64,000 bases of DNA from Quillaja saponaria (Eukaryota; Streptophyta; Magnoliopsida; Fabales; Quillajaceae). The stretch covers positions 2,790,001 through 2,854,000 of the forward strand of contig CM055614.1 in assembly GCA_029379385.1 (NCBI GenBank), written 5' to 3'. How positions within the stretch are numbered: position 1 is the first letter of the stretch; every line of letters starts with the position of its first letter. The notes below the pieces were generated by a model that saw only the letters and a list, made by a program, of their open reading frames with translations, was not told where the DNA came from and searched no databases. The translations under genes were made by a program, and so were the position numbers. Below, piece after piece: positions 38,425-52,327 of the stretch.

Positions 38425-41216
38425 TATGCAACTGGAACTTTGCAACAAACATCAAAGATATCATCTAAAGGGGCGTGGTCACCCGTCCCTTCATCTTTCC
38501 TTGCATACAGCAACTGATTTCCTTTGAAGACAAACATCCCTCCCTGATATAAAACAAATATGGGATTTACACTTTATACCAAAGATGCCGAGTTTGGCTG
38601 ATAACAAGAGCTATGATATTTCTAACCTGCTGCAAAACACTACTTCTATCATCTGGGGTGGCTTCAATTGTATAGTTCTTTACAGCTTTCTGCAGTGCAT
38701 CAAATCTTGAGAACACCTTAGCCTGTTTCATTGGAATATTAAACATGGGCCTATCAGACACTGTAAATAATTTTTCTAGGAAGACATAATTCAGAAAAAG
38801 TTTTCTTCGGGAGAAAAAAGAAAAAGAGCAAAAAAAAAACAGACGGAAATTTACACTAGCTGGATTAAAGAAAGTACGGGCCAAACCATAATACAAGTCC
38901 AAAGCATTATATGCCTGACAGAAAACAAAATTTGATCAGAATATATATACCAAAAAAAAAAAAAAAAAAAACCACGATCAAAATGTTACCTTGCGATCAG
39001 GATCTGCATAAAGATTATCCATTGGAAAAGGTAACTGAAAGTCAAAATCAGGATTAACAAAAAAGAAAAAAATAACTTCAATAATCAAGAAAATGCCCAT
39101 AATAATACCATAAGAGTAAACATATCAGAGGAAAAGGATCCAGATCACTCAGAAAATCTAAAAAGCATGGTGCCTAGTAGAAACAAGTCAACAACCATTC
39201 AGAAATCCTGCCATTCTAAATAACATCTGTTCGATGACAGGTGCTAAGAAGATGGATCATTTGTTTTGAGAACATCATGGTTATAATGCCTCTATAGGAT
39301 ATGTATCTTTGTTAAGTTATTATTTGTCCTACCTTAAATAACATTTTTACCCTTAATATTGTACATGTTTCCACTTTATATCATGTTCAACCACCTAACT
39401 TTAAATTTTTTATTCTCAACTTATCTTGTGTTCATTAAACAACAATTAATCTCTCGTCTTTATATTTTTAATTGTTTATTGTAGTTTTAATTAAAAAAAA
39501 CTGAGATTAGAATGGGAAAATTATTTAAACTAAAATTTCTTCATTTGTTTCAAATAAGAGAATTAAATTGAATTTTGTAAGTGTTTTAGTCCAAGTAAGA
39601 ATTCATTTACATGAACTAAATTGTAGAATTCATTCAAAATAAAATAAATTATATTTTTTATTTTATTTCAAACACACTGTAATGCTTATTTTAAGGGCTG
39701 AAACCAGTCTGTGTGGAACTTGAGAACTAACTTGATGACCATTCCTTTTTATCAAGATTCTTAACCTTAACATCGTGTAGAACAGAACTACAGGTCATTT
39801 CTAAGACACTGATATTTAGTAGTTGATGTTCGTTGTTCCCTAAATAAGGAAGCAGAGTGATTTGATCATGATTCCACGATCCATCTGGAGACTACAATTA
39901 GTTATTATCCATTTATCATTATGGTAGCAATACCCAAAAATCCACTAATTTTTTGTTGACGCTGTGTCATGAGCAATTAAGAAAAACACAGTAACAGGCA
40001 AAGACTTTATCTTTATAACTAGGAATATCCAATTATCCATTAAAACATTTGTGACATGCAAGATGATTCATTTGAAGCCAGAAATGAACTTGGCAGGCAT
40101 CATTGGGAAGTTATAAAAGGATGCTTCTTTCACACTAATCAGTTTAGATATCAGCAAAAAATCGTGTTTTTGATAAACTTGGAGCTTCAATAGAACGCAC
40201 ACTTGACAGAACATTCAATATGCATGTGAAATCAGGGCAGTCTAACGCATATCACATGTTCATGACATCCCTTCTCTGGGTCTAATGCTTAGAAAATAAT
40301 TATATAATTATGATGTCAATAACGTGACCAAGAAACAGGATCTTTCCCAACCAAGTAAGTAAGACACAAACTGCTGCTTGGAAAACATTAAATTGACTAA
40401 AAAGAGAGAGAAAAATACTCGCTCAGCAAGGATACGGGCTTTATTTGGAGTACCAACACCAACTGCAACTAGTTTCACCCCAGCTGAATCAAATCTTGCT
40501 TTTGATTCTTTTAAAGTTGAAGCTAGTTCCCAACTTGGAGCAAAAAGCAAGAGCGGACAAATCATACGACAAGTTAGTTTACAAAACCAAGTTTAATACC
40601 CAAAGATGAAGATCACTTACCAGCAAGGGCACCCAAAATGCCTCAAAAGAGCAACAACAGCTATTCCCTGAAAAAATTGAGTGTAAATGCCAATGCATGT
40701 AATCAACCTCAAACTGTCAACTTCTAGTTCCCCAAAGAAAATCGAGCAAAAAATATTACAATTTTCGTTCTTTAAATTACATGCTAGTACAAAAAAAATA
40801 GGGACACAAGCTGCAGCAGAATTTACATTTTTTTTTAAAAAGATACATTTTTCATGATAGAATTGGGCTAGCAAAACTTTGACGAGATTGGGAAAAAAAT
40901 TAGCCAAAATAACCTCTTTCTGATCCCATAGATCTTTGAACATGACTGGATCACCAGCAGCCGTAAAAATGGTAACATCACCCAGAACCTCAGCCGTGTT
41001 TACACTGAATTGAGAAGCCGAAGCTCTCGCAATGACAATAGATCTTGCACTATTACCATATGAACTCTGCTTCATGTTCAATTTGGGGGAATAAACGGTG
41101 GCAGTGGAGGGAGTATGAGAAATGGAGGAAAGGTGGGAAGAGAGCATAACCGCAGGCATAGATGGAAGAGAGGAGGGTCGCGCAATTTGAAGGGTTTGCG
41201 CTGATGTTAAAGCCAT
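38424..41216 (-). CDS. Plastid thioredoxin-fold, peroxiredoxin-like (AhpC/TSA_2) protein, At5g65840-like
   Basis: Seven coding exons: 41216-40914, 40667-40621, 40533-40419, 39034-38990, 38914-38855, 38722-38627 and 38543-38424. All have GT/AG borders and closing phases; 261 residues. The N-terminal 60 residues are Ser/Thr-rich and look like a chloroplast transit peptide. The domain follows with FKDLWDQKE, the redox-type motif RHFGCPCCWELA (Cys114, Cys116, Cys117), VKLVAVGVGTPNKARILAER, LPFPMDNLYADPDRKAYNAL and KVFSRFDALQKAVKNYTIEA, ending DVCCKVPVA. It is the orthologue of Arabidopsis At5g65840 by near end-to-end similarity as recalled. The substrate is unknown; PRXL2-type proteins are thought to be redox active. 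The stop TAG (38426-38424) straddles the border of a MITE-like insertion, so the 3' UTR probably lies in transposon sequence. No frameshift. Confidence 0.92.
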
Positions 41217-44200
41217 GGCTTATTTCGCTTTTCCCCTTGTATTGATTGGATAGAGCAAACCCTAGGTCTAGTGGAGGAACAAAAGTCGTTGGCGAGAGAC
41301 GAGAGCAGAGCCCCTCAGCCACACCAGATTCCCAATTTTTTGTGGCGGGAGAAATTTCGATGTAATTCTTAAAAAAGTGAGTGAACGACGTGTGTTTGTA
41401 TTGGGTACTGGGTCTATATTGGGCCCAAAAGAAAATTGGTACTGCTTCGTTCACGGAGTTCACTCTGTGGACAATGGACACTTTATGAATTTCTTTGATT
41501 CAAATTTTTGGGTTGGAAGATTTACAAATAATGTGGTTTATTATAGGTTGGGCTTTGTAAATTTATTTTTATGGGTGAGAATGTATTTAACCAAAGTTTT
41601 TATTTTTATTTTTATTATCAGTAGTGTTTGAGTCAACTTATACAAATCTAGATTAATTTATCTCTTTGCTTGAATCATAATTATATTATCCATGTCGAGA
41701 CTAAATATTTAAGAAAATTTAACTCCTCGTGATCTCTTCAAGGAAATTCAAACTCAATAAGTCTAATAATAGAAACTAAAGACATCACTTTGAGAGAGAG
41801 GTCCCTATTAAAAAGAACTCAGCCTGTAGGGATTAGTCTCACAATAATGCATATGAGAAAATCTTGAAAAACCAAATAATAATAATAAAATATATCTTCT
41901 TGATCACCAAGTCAATTTTCATCAAACATGAATAAATACTTATATTACAACAAAACTATAAAAAAATAAAAATTGTTAATGACTTGTTTAGTGACTCCTT
42001 GGTTGAAAAAATTAGTGATACTGAACTACTTCCAAATAAGTGAGATTTTTTTAATTTAAAATCAATGATTATTAAGGATCAATCCTTAAGTTCTTAAATT
42101 TAATGAGCTTAAACCCAGTATGTGTTACTAGTTAAATTAATAATTAATTGGAGAAAATAAAATTTGAATAGATTTGGTTTAGGTATATAATGATATGGAA
42201 ATTAGAAAGGGAAAGTCTTATTGATATAATAGTTAATTAATGATATTGATGTGATAATATGATATTGTAAACCATTTTTACTGTAAACACATATTGAGTG
42301 TTAGAAAAGTGAAGCTTTAATATTATCACGTGTAACTAGTAAGTAATATGGGTTATGAGACCATAGAAACAAATTTCCAAATGTATAAAACCAATAGGAA
42401 ATGAGTACACGACCATCAAATTTTACTACCTAGTCGAAGTAAGATATTAATGCCTACGTTATTATAGTGTGGAATTTCAGCATTAAATTTATTTTTTTCC
42501 TAGGTTTACACGTACGGATCTTTGTTCAATCATATTAATTTAAGGTAATTAAATAATTAAAGTAGGTAAAATTAACCCTTTAGGTTCTCAGAAGTACATT
42601 GCTTAAAAATTTACTACTAATTATGATTGTTAACTCATAATTTATTAAAGCTAACAAGACTTCTAGGTAATTCGAATTATGTGAATTTGAATTTATTAGG
42701 GAAGAGCCTTCATTGTATATATTATTAATCTAACTGTAATTTTTTTTTTTTATAAAAATAATGCGACTATATGATATTCACTAAACTTTTTTTTCCTTTT
42801 AATTATTTAGATATTTTGTTATCATAGAAATACAGTAAAATGATGATCTATATGTAACAATGAGTTGATGATCTATATATAACAATGAGTTTATTCTCGA
42901 TACGATTTGTTATATATCCATATAAATTGTTTCTCTAATGTTTTTTTTTAAGAAAAATAGTATTAATTAATTAAAAACCTCAACTTGGTGCCTTATATTC
43001 ATCAAATTAAACCATCATATTTCCCAATCATGCAAGTTGTTTGTGGCTCAAATCTGATTGGGAATCAATAAAGCATGTTCCTAATACTAAGAAGGACCTA
43101 AGACTATAGAGAAAGACATAATAATTGAGCACACTTTACTCTTTTTAATCTAATTGATGCAGCCACTGCTATATAGTTCACGCCTAATTAATGAATCATT
43201 GAATATTTCAATTCAAGAAGTAATCCCTCGACACACAGTCCCACAAACATTATAACGTGCAAACTCGGTTCAACTACTTTATATTATAAAATTACCATAA
43301 TTTAGAAACTTTATGACCAAAATCAATAAAGAAAACGATTTTAATAATTATATATGAAATTTTAAAATATTTGATAAATTTTTATAAATATACAATTTAT
43401 AATATTTATTACAAATAATTAATTTTTATTTTAATATTATTTAAAATAAAAATTATTTTTACAAATTATATTTATTGAACCACAAATATGTTAAAACTCC
43501 CAACAAATCATAAACATATATATTCATTAATAAAGTCATTATGCTCCAAGTCCACACCCATAACAATGAAATGGATGGTTTTTGGTGTGTCACGTGTCCT
43601 TTTTTCCATCTTTTCAAGAATAAGTATTTAGGGGCCATGTAACTTGGAAATGAAGAAAGGAAGGAAAACTGAACCCAAAACAAGAAGGAGGACAAGAAAT
43701 ACATATAATACTTTGTTGGACTGTGATTAAAGTATATGATTTGAAATTTAGTCGTGACCAATACCTACTTTCATTGATTATGACCAGTCCATTTTTATTT
43801 CATTTGGATGTAGACCTTTTTCTGTCTTAGTTTTAATTTGACTAAAACATTATTTTAATGGGTGAGTTTGATAATTTAAAAGATATGCTGTTTATTTTAA
43901 TATTTTGGTTTCTAAATTTTGAGCAAGTGGGGAGAAATAAAATTTAAATAAGTTTTTAAATTTTAATATAAATGTCATGTATTTGATTGAATTAAAAAGA
44001 TTAATTAGTAATAAACACCTTGATTGGTTTAGATATGACCTAACACTAAATATTTTAAAAAATAATAATAATAAGAAATTCGAGCAAGATCTGTTATCTA
44101 ATTAGCTACAGATCTTGTTATTGAAAGTTTCGAATATTTAAAGTATAACAATAATATTAGATACAACTTATTAGTGAAAATTTTGATTTACATCTTTAAG

Positions 44201-46440
44201 ATTTAATATGTAAATATTCACATAAATTCATACTAGAGGAATATATAAAGAATATTCCCTAAACCTGAAAATGGTTTGCTTTGGGTTGCCATTAAATAAA
44301 TTAAGTGACGTTTTAAAGGAAACTTAAAGATTGATAGAATTTGGATCATAGATTATTAAACTTATACTTTTTATTTAGAATTAATCAAATTGGGCATGAC
44401 AAGTGCTTCTTTTTTCTTTTTCTTTTTTTGGTTAATTGGTGATTGGATTACGTCTCTCATAATAAGTTGTGGCCCCATTTACCACGAAATTTAATTAAAA
44501 GTCATCAATATTATACACTAAAGTTTCCATCCAAATTGGTCTAACAAAAAACCAATCGAATAGTAAAGGAAAAAAAAAAAAAGGAAGGGGTAAGACTTGT
44601 GCAGTTGTACTTTGCTTTGTTAAAGAAAGTGACACATTCAGTCATAATTGATGTTTTCCAACACGATTTAATTATTAAAGCTCTTAATAACTTGTTAATT
44701 CATGAACTAGTGGTTAAAAAGACTGAATTTAAATTTATTTAAATTTCAATAATTTCGAGATCAATTTCCAGAGTGAGACTTTATCCCCTCCAATTCACCC
44801 TCACAATACTAGAGTTCCAGGTGTTACATAATTGACCTTTTATATATATATATAGCCCTTTTTTTTTAATATCACAATGAGACTTTTTTAAAACTTTTTA
44901 TATGTTGAGTTTAATTAATGTATAATATTTTTTTGGCTTAATTATTGTTATAGTCCCTTACAATTATCTTAGTTTTTAATTTAATTTTCTAAAAATTATT
45001 TTTATCAATTTTATTGTATAGGATTCAAAATTTTACAACCAAGGTACATTCTTTAATTCTCATGTTATATATAAATAAAATAATTTTACATAATTTAATA
45101 ATAAAATAACCAAATTTTTTTTGTAAAATATAAAAACAACTTATGTACGTTATTATTTTTATGTTAAGTACGATTATTTGTTAATTCATAACTATAAACA
45201 AAAAATATAACTCAATTGAGAAATTGTAAATCTTAATAGATAAAATTGATTATTATTTTTTTAAAATATCGAATTGAAAAATGATATAATCTTAGATGAC
45301 CAAAACAATAGATAATTTTTTTTTTCATCTAGATGTATTATTTGCATCATTTATATATAGTTTGAATTCAAACATGATATCTCATATCATAACACATTGA
45401 TCTTAATCATCAAATTAAAACCTTATTGGTTTTCATTGTGTAATAATATTATTAATCCTCAAACAACCATACTATAATTTACAAAAATAAAAAAATTAAA
45501 GAGGAATAAAAGCTGCAACATGATATCTACAGCTTTCTGAAATTAGTGTTTCTAAGTAATTATTAAAAGCATACATTGAATTTAAAATAGCACCATTGAA
45601 AACAAAAGGAGAAAACGATTGTCATAAACAAATTTTTAATAGATTGGGGCTGATTTCAGCACCCACATTTTATTCTAATCAACGGGAAACATTAAATCAC
45701 GGGGACAGATGTACTGAATCTACTGGGAGGCGATAGCCTGTGGGTCCCACCAATTACAACTAGACTTACTGTCTAATGTATACCCATCCAAAATTAGCTT
45801 ATATAAATATACTGCAATTCTCCAACTAGTTTTGTTTTTTGTTTTTTGTGATAGTTATCCGACTGGTTCAAGGTATTTTTATTTCACGTTACTTAAATTC
45901 AAAACCAAATTCTCAAGATTCATTATTTTCCCAATTTTTTATTATAAATATGGTACTCTTTATCATGGCTAACGTTTCAAAAGCACTATATAATATGAAA
46001 ATAATTATTGAGTTGGCACCATTTTGATTTGAAGCATAGATGTGTGTAATTTTGGACCTTACACTATAGAAGGTCGATTTTAATTAAATATCCGTAATAA
46101 AATGGGAGAGTCTAATATTGAGCAAAATATTTTGAGAAAAATGGCAACACAGCCACATAATATAATACTACATATAATTACTCATTCAAGTCTACCAAAT
46201 ATTTACAGACTGAAAATAGAAATAGAAAATACTAATAATGATCATAATAAGTCTGGTTTTGAAAAATTTAACATTTTTTCAAAACCTTTTCCAAAAATCA
46301 CCAAATTTTACCCCCATCAATTTTTAACAACTTTTTTAATATACAAAGGAAAGATCCCAGATAAATATGCCCATTGGTTCTTGTATTAGAATTAACTGAG
46401 GCTGTATTATAATTCTGTCACGTGGTTAAAATGATGAGGT
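41217..46440. other. Five-kb AT-rich gene desert
   Basis: Beyond the short 5' flank of the peroxiredoxin-like gene, I see only very AT-rich spacer with poly-A/T runs, TA-rich stretches (for example 43330-43470) and one 25-bp tandem duplication. No protein, tRNA or rRNA gene was recognised. Confidence 0.6.
42841..42890 (+). repeat. 25-bp tandem duplication
   Basis: Two adjacent 25-bp copies beginning TGATGATCTATAT and ending AACAATGAGT, with one G/A difference. Confidence 0.9.
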
Positions 46441-46977
46441 TTATTCTGGTGTGATAGTGCTATTATGTGGCCATGCGGACGAAAATGGCTGCAATTGTTG
46501 AAAAATCAAAATTTGACTTATGTCCGATAGTTTCTGCCGTAGCATAATATGTTCTGATTGGAGCTGGTCGTTTTCCGTTCGTGTACGACGAGAATGGTAG
46601 AGGATGAAGCGCAACCGGTTCGATAGTTCTCGGTTTTCCATCTTAAACCGGTTCATCTGGATCCTTAGATTCTCTAAGTGCTTCTGTTTGCGCATACGGG
46701 ACCGCCTGGCTGATTCTCGGTTTGATATCATTCGTCTCCGCTTTCGCTCGTCCGTAACGGAATTTGTTCGGTTTGGTTCATCTGAATCGGACTTAGTTTT
46801 GGCATGGTTTTGGTTTAGTTCGTCTGAACCGGAACTTGAATTGACGGGTTTTGTGTGTTTGAAGGCAGAGAAAATATCCGGGCATTCCCACGGCGGAAAG
46901 CCTCCGTCAAAGGCGGAGAATGGGTTTCCGAGCAAAGGGTCGGAGGGAAAGGTGGAAGCAGGAAGAGTCGACAACAT
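46441..46977 (-). CDS. bZIP5: bZIP transcription factor, bZIP5-like (At3g49760 type)
   Basis: Intact single-exon gene of 178 codons, the short form typical of group S bZIPs. The basic region is DERKRRRMISNRESARRSRM, with the invariant N86-x7-R94 spacing. It is followed by a leucine-type zipper from about 101 (LENLRIQMNRFKMENRELSN, then ILYHSRRTRTENDQLQ). The Ser/Asn-rich N-terminus holds FPPWECPDIFSAF. It is nuclear and binds ACGT-core sites as a dimer. A weak TATA-like ATAAATA lies about 75-80 bp upstream of the start. It sits between the At5g65840-like gene and PSK, and bZIP5 is next to PSK4 in Arabidopsis, which supports the symbol. The frame is intact. Confidence 0.9.
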   Translation of the reverse strand: MLSTLPASTFPSDPLLGNPFSAFDGGFPPWECPDIFSAFKHTKPVNSSSGSDELNQNHAKTKSDSDEPNRTNSVTDERKRRRMISNRESARRSRMRKQKHLENLRIQMNRFKMENRELSNRLRFILYHSRRTRTENDQLQSEHIMLRQKLSDISQILIFQQLQPFSSAWPHNSTITPE

Positions 46978-47183
46978 GGCTACAGAATAATTTCTTACAG
47001 GTAGGGAGGAAGAAGGAGGGAGAAAGGGAAGATATGCAGCGTAGGGGACTGATATTTATGGACGGATTGGAAGGTCGTAGTGGGGGACATGTATGTGAAA
47101 ATATTATTTTGTAGGGCTATTTTCGTCCGAAAACTTAGACTTATAACTTAGGGCTGGGACCGTATACTAGAGGGAATAGCTTT

Positions 47184-47397
47184 TGAGTCAGTCGGCACCA
47201 TAGTGGGGCTAAGGGTCACACTCACTTTTACTCAAGGGCCATGGGTGACTTAAGCAGGTAGGTCCCAGAAAAAGATTGGTTTTTATGCTTAGTCATGAAG
47301 AAAGAAGCCAAGGTGGGATCCACTTTGGAAACGTGTCGAGTGAGATGTAGAGCGATTGTGTGAGTAGCCAATCATTTGGAAAGTAGCTGACGTGGCA
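47184..47397 (-). promoter_or_regulatory. bZIP-type binding motifs upstream of the bZIP gene
   Basis: TGAGTCA (GCN4/AP-1-like) lies at 47184-47190 and TGACGTGGCA (C-box/ABRE hybrid with ACGT core) at 47388-47397. A CCAAT word lies near 47368. Both of the first two are sites bound by plant bZIPs, so autoregulation or cross-regulation is possible. The sites are visible; the function is inferred. Confidence 0.45.
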
Positions 47398-48531
47398 CCA
47401 ACAGGTGTTTAGGCTTACGACTATAGCACCAAGCTGGTTTTTTATGGATTCAAATTGATGAAATGAATATTAATATAATTAAGATTCTTTATTTATGATT
47501 ATGGTGTTTTTATTGTGAAAACTCTGGCTTACACTACTACAACTTAAGTGACGTCCCATTAGTTTTTAATTTATTTATTTTTATATTTTAAAATAAATAA
47601 AATATAGATCCAAGAGATTTATTTATTGGCCGGTGGTCGGGTTGGTTTCACGTCAGGCCACAAACAAGGTTAGTGGTTGGGAGTAAATAGTGTTCAAGGA
47701 AAGTGACATTCGTTGTAATTATTTTGTATACGTCTGCTCTCTTTTTTCCTTTCTCCACTTTAAGTCTCAGTCATTAGCTTGGAGTTGAAACTTGAAAATA
47801 AAGATTCAACTACATTCAACTTTTAACAATAATTTTTTAATAATTTTTTTGAACATATTAAACAAAATTTAAAGTAATTATATTATGTATAAAACTTAAG
47901 TGACAATGCTAATAATGTTTTTAAAATAATATGATAGATTAAAACTGGTAACATGAACTATTAGACTTTATTAATATTACGATGAGCTTTTTTTGGTCTT
48001 GTCTCTACAAGAAATGACATAGACTATCAGATATTATATTTATAAAACATGAGTGTACAAAAATAAAAAATGTTAAATTTAAAAAATAATCTTAATGGGA
48101 TAATTAATTATAACACAGTGTAGCCAATTAATTTTTGTTGTGAACCAAAAAGCCAAGGATTTATTAGTCTTGAGATATTAATTCTTAATTACAAATAAAT
48201 AAAGGATAGATTAAATTTCAAATTTTAATTAATCCCGTGATAAAGATTATAAGGCAGTACGCGTTTTTGTGTTAAAGGAATTGATAAAATATAAAGAACG
48301 ATAATGAGAATGTTAAGGCTAGCTCTTAAAGTTGGTAGGGAATCTATAGGGTACTAGCTAGAATCATCGTAGGAATGGATACATGGACAAGAGTAGCATA
48401 GACACTTGTTTGTCACAACTCTCAAGGTTAATATAATTGGTCCTCGATTTTGTTTATTTGTCCTATTTTCCTTTACAACATATGTTTTTCTGTTTGTCTT
48501 CGTCTACGTACGCACATGAAAAAAAAAAAAA

Positions 48532-48551
48532 ATATATATATATATATATAT
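48532..48551. repeat. AT microsatellite preceded by poly-A
   Basis: About ten AT dinucleotides directly after a run of A in spacer DNA. Confidence 0.9.
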
Positions 48552-49013
48552 TGATGGCTTAATTAGGAGGTAAAGACCAGAAACTAGAAAGATCGTCTTC
48601 AATAATTTATTACTGGAACTTGGTAAGTAGGCTTCATGTGAAAAGAAAAAGATACCTTAAAGAGGTTTTTGCCTATTTTGTCAAAATGGGAACACGGAAT
48701 TAGAGGGAAAAAGCTCAAAGTAAAATAAAGTAAGTAGCACCTTATGATTGTATATGTATGGCAATGTAATTTCCCAAAAACGTGGTGTCTACTTTGAGTT
48801 TGACAGTGGAATGTAGATATGCAGTCATTAAATTTTGGGAATTAAAGTAGAACATCTACATACAGATCATCATGGATGGAACCAATCCATGTGAAAAGAT
48901 AAAAAACAGGACCCAAACTGATCAGTTTAAATAACAAAACTAGATTAAAGAGATTTTGTGACTTTAGCTTTTACTTTTTGTGCATTGATAGCCTTTCTAA
49001 TTATATTAATGCA

Positions 49014-49087
49014 TTATGCAAGGTAGGCCGCAAGGAAGTGCTGGATGTAGTTCTTGATCGCCATGAGACTTGCACCCAGAGTCAGTA
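49014..49087 (-). other. Orphan terminal-exon-like stretch
   Basis: On the minus strand a pyrimidine-poor but well-formed acceptor (ATGTTTCAG) precedes an open stretch encoding LTLGASLMAIKNYIQHFLAA, then YLA and a TAA at 49016-49014. GC content is clearly above the surrounding DNA. I find no upstream exon and cannot assign a family. It may be a relic, part of a long transcript, or chance. Confidence 0.25.
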
Positions 49088-52000
49088 CTGAAACATATAT
49101 ATGCTTGATTTTACATCCTAAATGAAATATATATTTTATATATAATATAGAACCTTGAAAGCTTGGTTAGCAATTAACATATGATGCTTTACAATATACA
49201 CTTTGCCTACAAAGTAATTAAAGTATCTAGCAAAAACATTTAAATTATTTCTTGTAATGAACTGGGTCTGAAAGCCCAATATTGTTTGGTCTAAATTATG
49301 GACCTGGTCTTGGTATAATATATGCAGCCCAAATGGTCAGCTTGATCGAATTCGAAGCAGGTGGGGGCATTTAGACTTGGATTCCACTGCTTACAGATAG
49401 AGGATGTAACTAGTTAGTGCCAAGTGATGGGACACAATCAAAACATATATTTAATATTATGTTGTTTTTTCAGTCAAATAACATCATAAGCAAATTGCTC
49501 GTCAGCCAATTTACTTTCTTCTGTTCACACCAAGCTAATAATATATAATATTAAATGCGCCCTTTTGACCATATTTTGAACTTTGGAGAGAAACAAATAA
49601 AATAAAAGGTGGCCTTGTTTACACAACTATATTCTTCATGGCAACAGCCTAATAATAAACATAGTTCCTCCTCACCAAAATTGCCCTTAGTTCATTTTTC
49701 TTTTATGTCTTTTTGTAATTAAGAATCCACCTACTAACCTATTTCATTCGCTAGATAGTTGCTATCAGCTATCACCGTGAATTTTTTTTTTTCTTTGAAA
49801 TCTCTCCTTCAATGTTGCTACTTGTTAAGATTCCACCAATTTGAAATCGTTCCCTAAATTAGATCAAAACATGCTTGCACTTAAAAGAAAAAACATTTAA
49901 TCCCATATCTCTCCCAAAAAAAAAAAAAAAAGATTAAAGTCAGTGAATAACATGCAGCAACAAACAAAATCAAAAACCACCATTGAAACTTAAAACCATA
50001 ATTCAAATTCCTCTTCCTCCTTTTCCCCCACTTCCTTTATTTCTCACCCCCCATTTCAAATAAGTATAAGCAGAGGAAAACCAAAAATGATGTTCAAAAT
50101 CCAACTCCAATCTCAACCCTTTTATGTCGTCATGCTTCCAACCCAGACAAAACTCGGTTTTGGTCCCAAAAAAGAAGAAAAAAAAGAAAAGAAGAGCAAT
50201 GGCATAGGAGAAGAAAGATTCAGTCTGTTGATAGAGGAGGAGGAGAGGTGAAAACTGAGAAGGAATGCACAGGAACCTAACTTGGAAGGTATCAATTACC
50301 TGGTCAATAAATCCTAGTATGATTAAATCATTATTAATTAATGAAAATAATTTAGTCCCTTTATTTTTTTTTTTTGTAATTAATAGATCGGGGTCATGTG
50401 TTTTTAACTATGACAATAAGAATATCTTTTGTATAAATTATTGTATCCCGTCATTAATTATATTGATTGATAAATAAAATCTAAAAAGCATCACTGATAG
50501 ATAAATTATACCGACACTAATAAATTAGTTTTGGACTTTTGGGATCCATTTGAATGATGGAACCTCACTCCTTTTGATTTTGTCCCTGATCTAGACTACG
50601 CTCTTAATTATTTGCGTTGCGTAGCACCATATTTTTAATGAGACACCAACAAAATCAGATTGAAACTTGACGAAAGACATGTTTGCCCTTTGCCTGAAGG
50701 AGAAGCAATCCATGAAATGCTATTAATTAATTAATTAATAAGCGCATTAGACGACACACATGAAAGTACATTATCATTGAAGGAGTAGCCAGCGTACTTC
50801 GTTACTTATTAGTAAAGTCTACAACAAAATTGATCATGGAATTCTACCAGTGAATGCTCTACCTAGCTAGATTCATGGACAGTGTTAAATTATTAAAGTT
50901 ATATTGATAAATTGAAACCTACTTGTTCGATCTCTAATTTTTTCAAATATTTAAATTTTCTCATATTCGAAATCCAACAGATGAGACTTGAAATGTTAAA
51001 ATTGAGAATAAGAGAATGTTTTTCATGTTATGTTGCTTAATTGTCAGTTACATACCCATTTTTTTATTTTAAAAAAGAGAAAAAGATAAAAAGGAAAATG
51101 GCTCTTTTGCTGATTATGTTCAATGAGTATATATATAGTTGACCTTTGACGAAACATATGAAATTGATATGGATGACCACTTTACCGAAAGGTTTTTTTT
51201 TATTAACTTGAAAAATATTGTAGAGTCCTAATCCAAGCATCTATTTTTAGTTACAGAAAGACTGACTGAGCCGCAACTATGTTTGATTCTTCTTATTATT
51301 ATTTTTTTATATGTCGGGGATCAGATTCTGTTAAAGAAAGCTACTCCATAAATTCCTTTTAAGACTCTGTGTTTGATATTAACACTTGGTCTATTTTTCA
51401 CGGGTTAAAGATTGTCTTTTCCTGTTTGTTAATACAACTTTGTCTGATAATATAACTTAATCAGCATAAATTATTGGAATCTAGAACATCTGTCACAAGC
51501 TTATTTACACGAATAATGGCATTCAAAATTAAAGAAGAAAGCAAAGAATTTTCCTGTGACTAGAGAAAAGGATCGATAACGTATTTTCCTTTAATTAATG
51601 CATACAAGTCCACTCTCTTTCTTATAGTTCGTTTCCATTTTATTACAAAGCTCATCATGCATGACCTAATCATTCTTTAGTACCACAAATAAATTTTAGG
51701 GCATTCTAGAATATTAATAAATCTTGATCAATCTCTTACGAAATTAATTTATTAAATTATGTATTTACATTATATTAGTCTATTCACTTATAAAAGTAAA
51801 TCGTCAATCTCATACCGCTGGATATGTATTTAGATTATTTTTTTTTATATCTGTTTCTCTAATACAATTTAATCTATTAAGGATGGACAGGAGAATTTAT
51901 TCATGTAAATAGCATTAATATTTCTCAAAAGTAAAAATAGAAGATAATTGATATTGACGAATGAGGCGATAATCCTTGTGTGTAACAACTAATAAAACCC

Positions 52001-52320
52001 ATCGCTTCCAGCTCTCTTCTTCTAGAGAAACTAGAAAAAAAAGGAAGAAAGGGTAAGTCATACTATAAATAACAAATCTCCGGCGTTATCAGTGAGCGAT
52101 TTTCAAACCCATATTTTCTGATTTTCTGATTTTATCTTTCGGTTTAGTCGCCTTGGCTTAATTTTAGGCACTTCCAGCTAATTTTGGTTAAAAATACAAC
52201 GTTCCTTTTCAGTTTCATTTTAGTCTTCTTTCTCTTTCGGTCCGTAATAATCTTAATCTGGTACAATAAATTCCAATTTTCACACCTCCAAACTGTCTTT
52301 CTTAACCTTCTTCTCTATCC

Positions 52321-52327
52321 TATAAAT
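52321..52327 (+). promoter_or_regulatory. TATA box of the PSK gene
   Basis: TATAAAT 64 bp upstream of the coding start, leaving room for a 5' UTR of about 35-40 bp. Confidence 0.6.
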
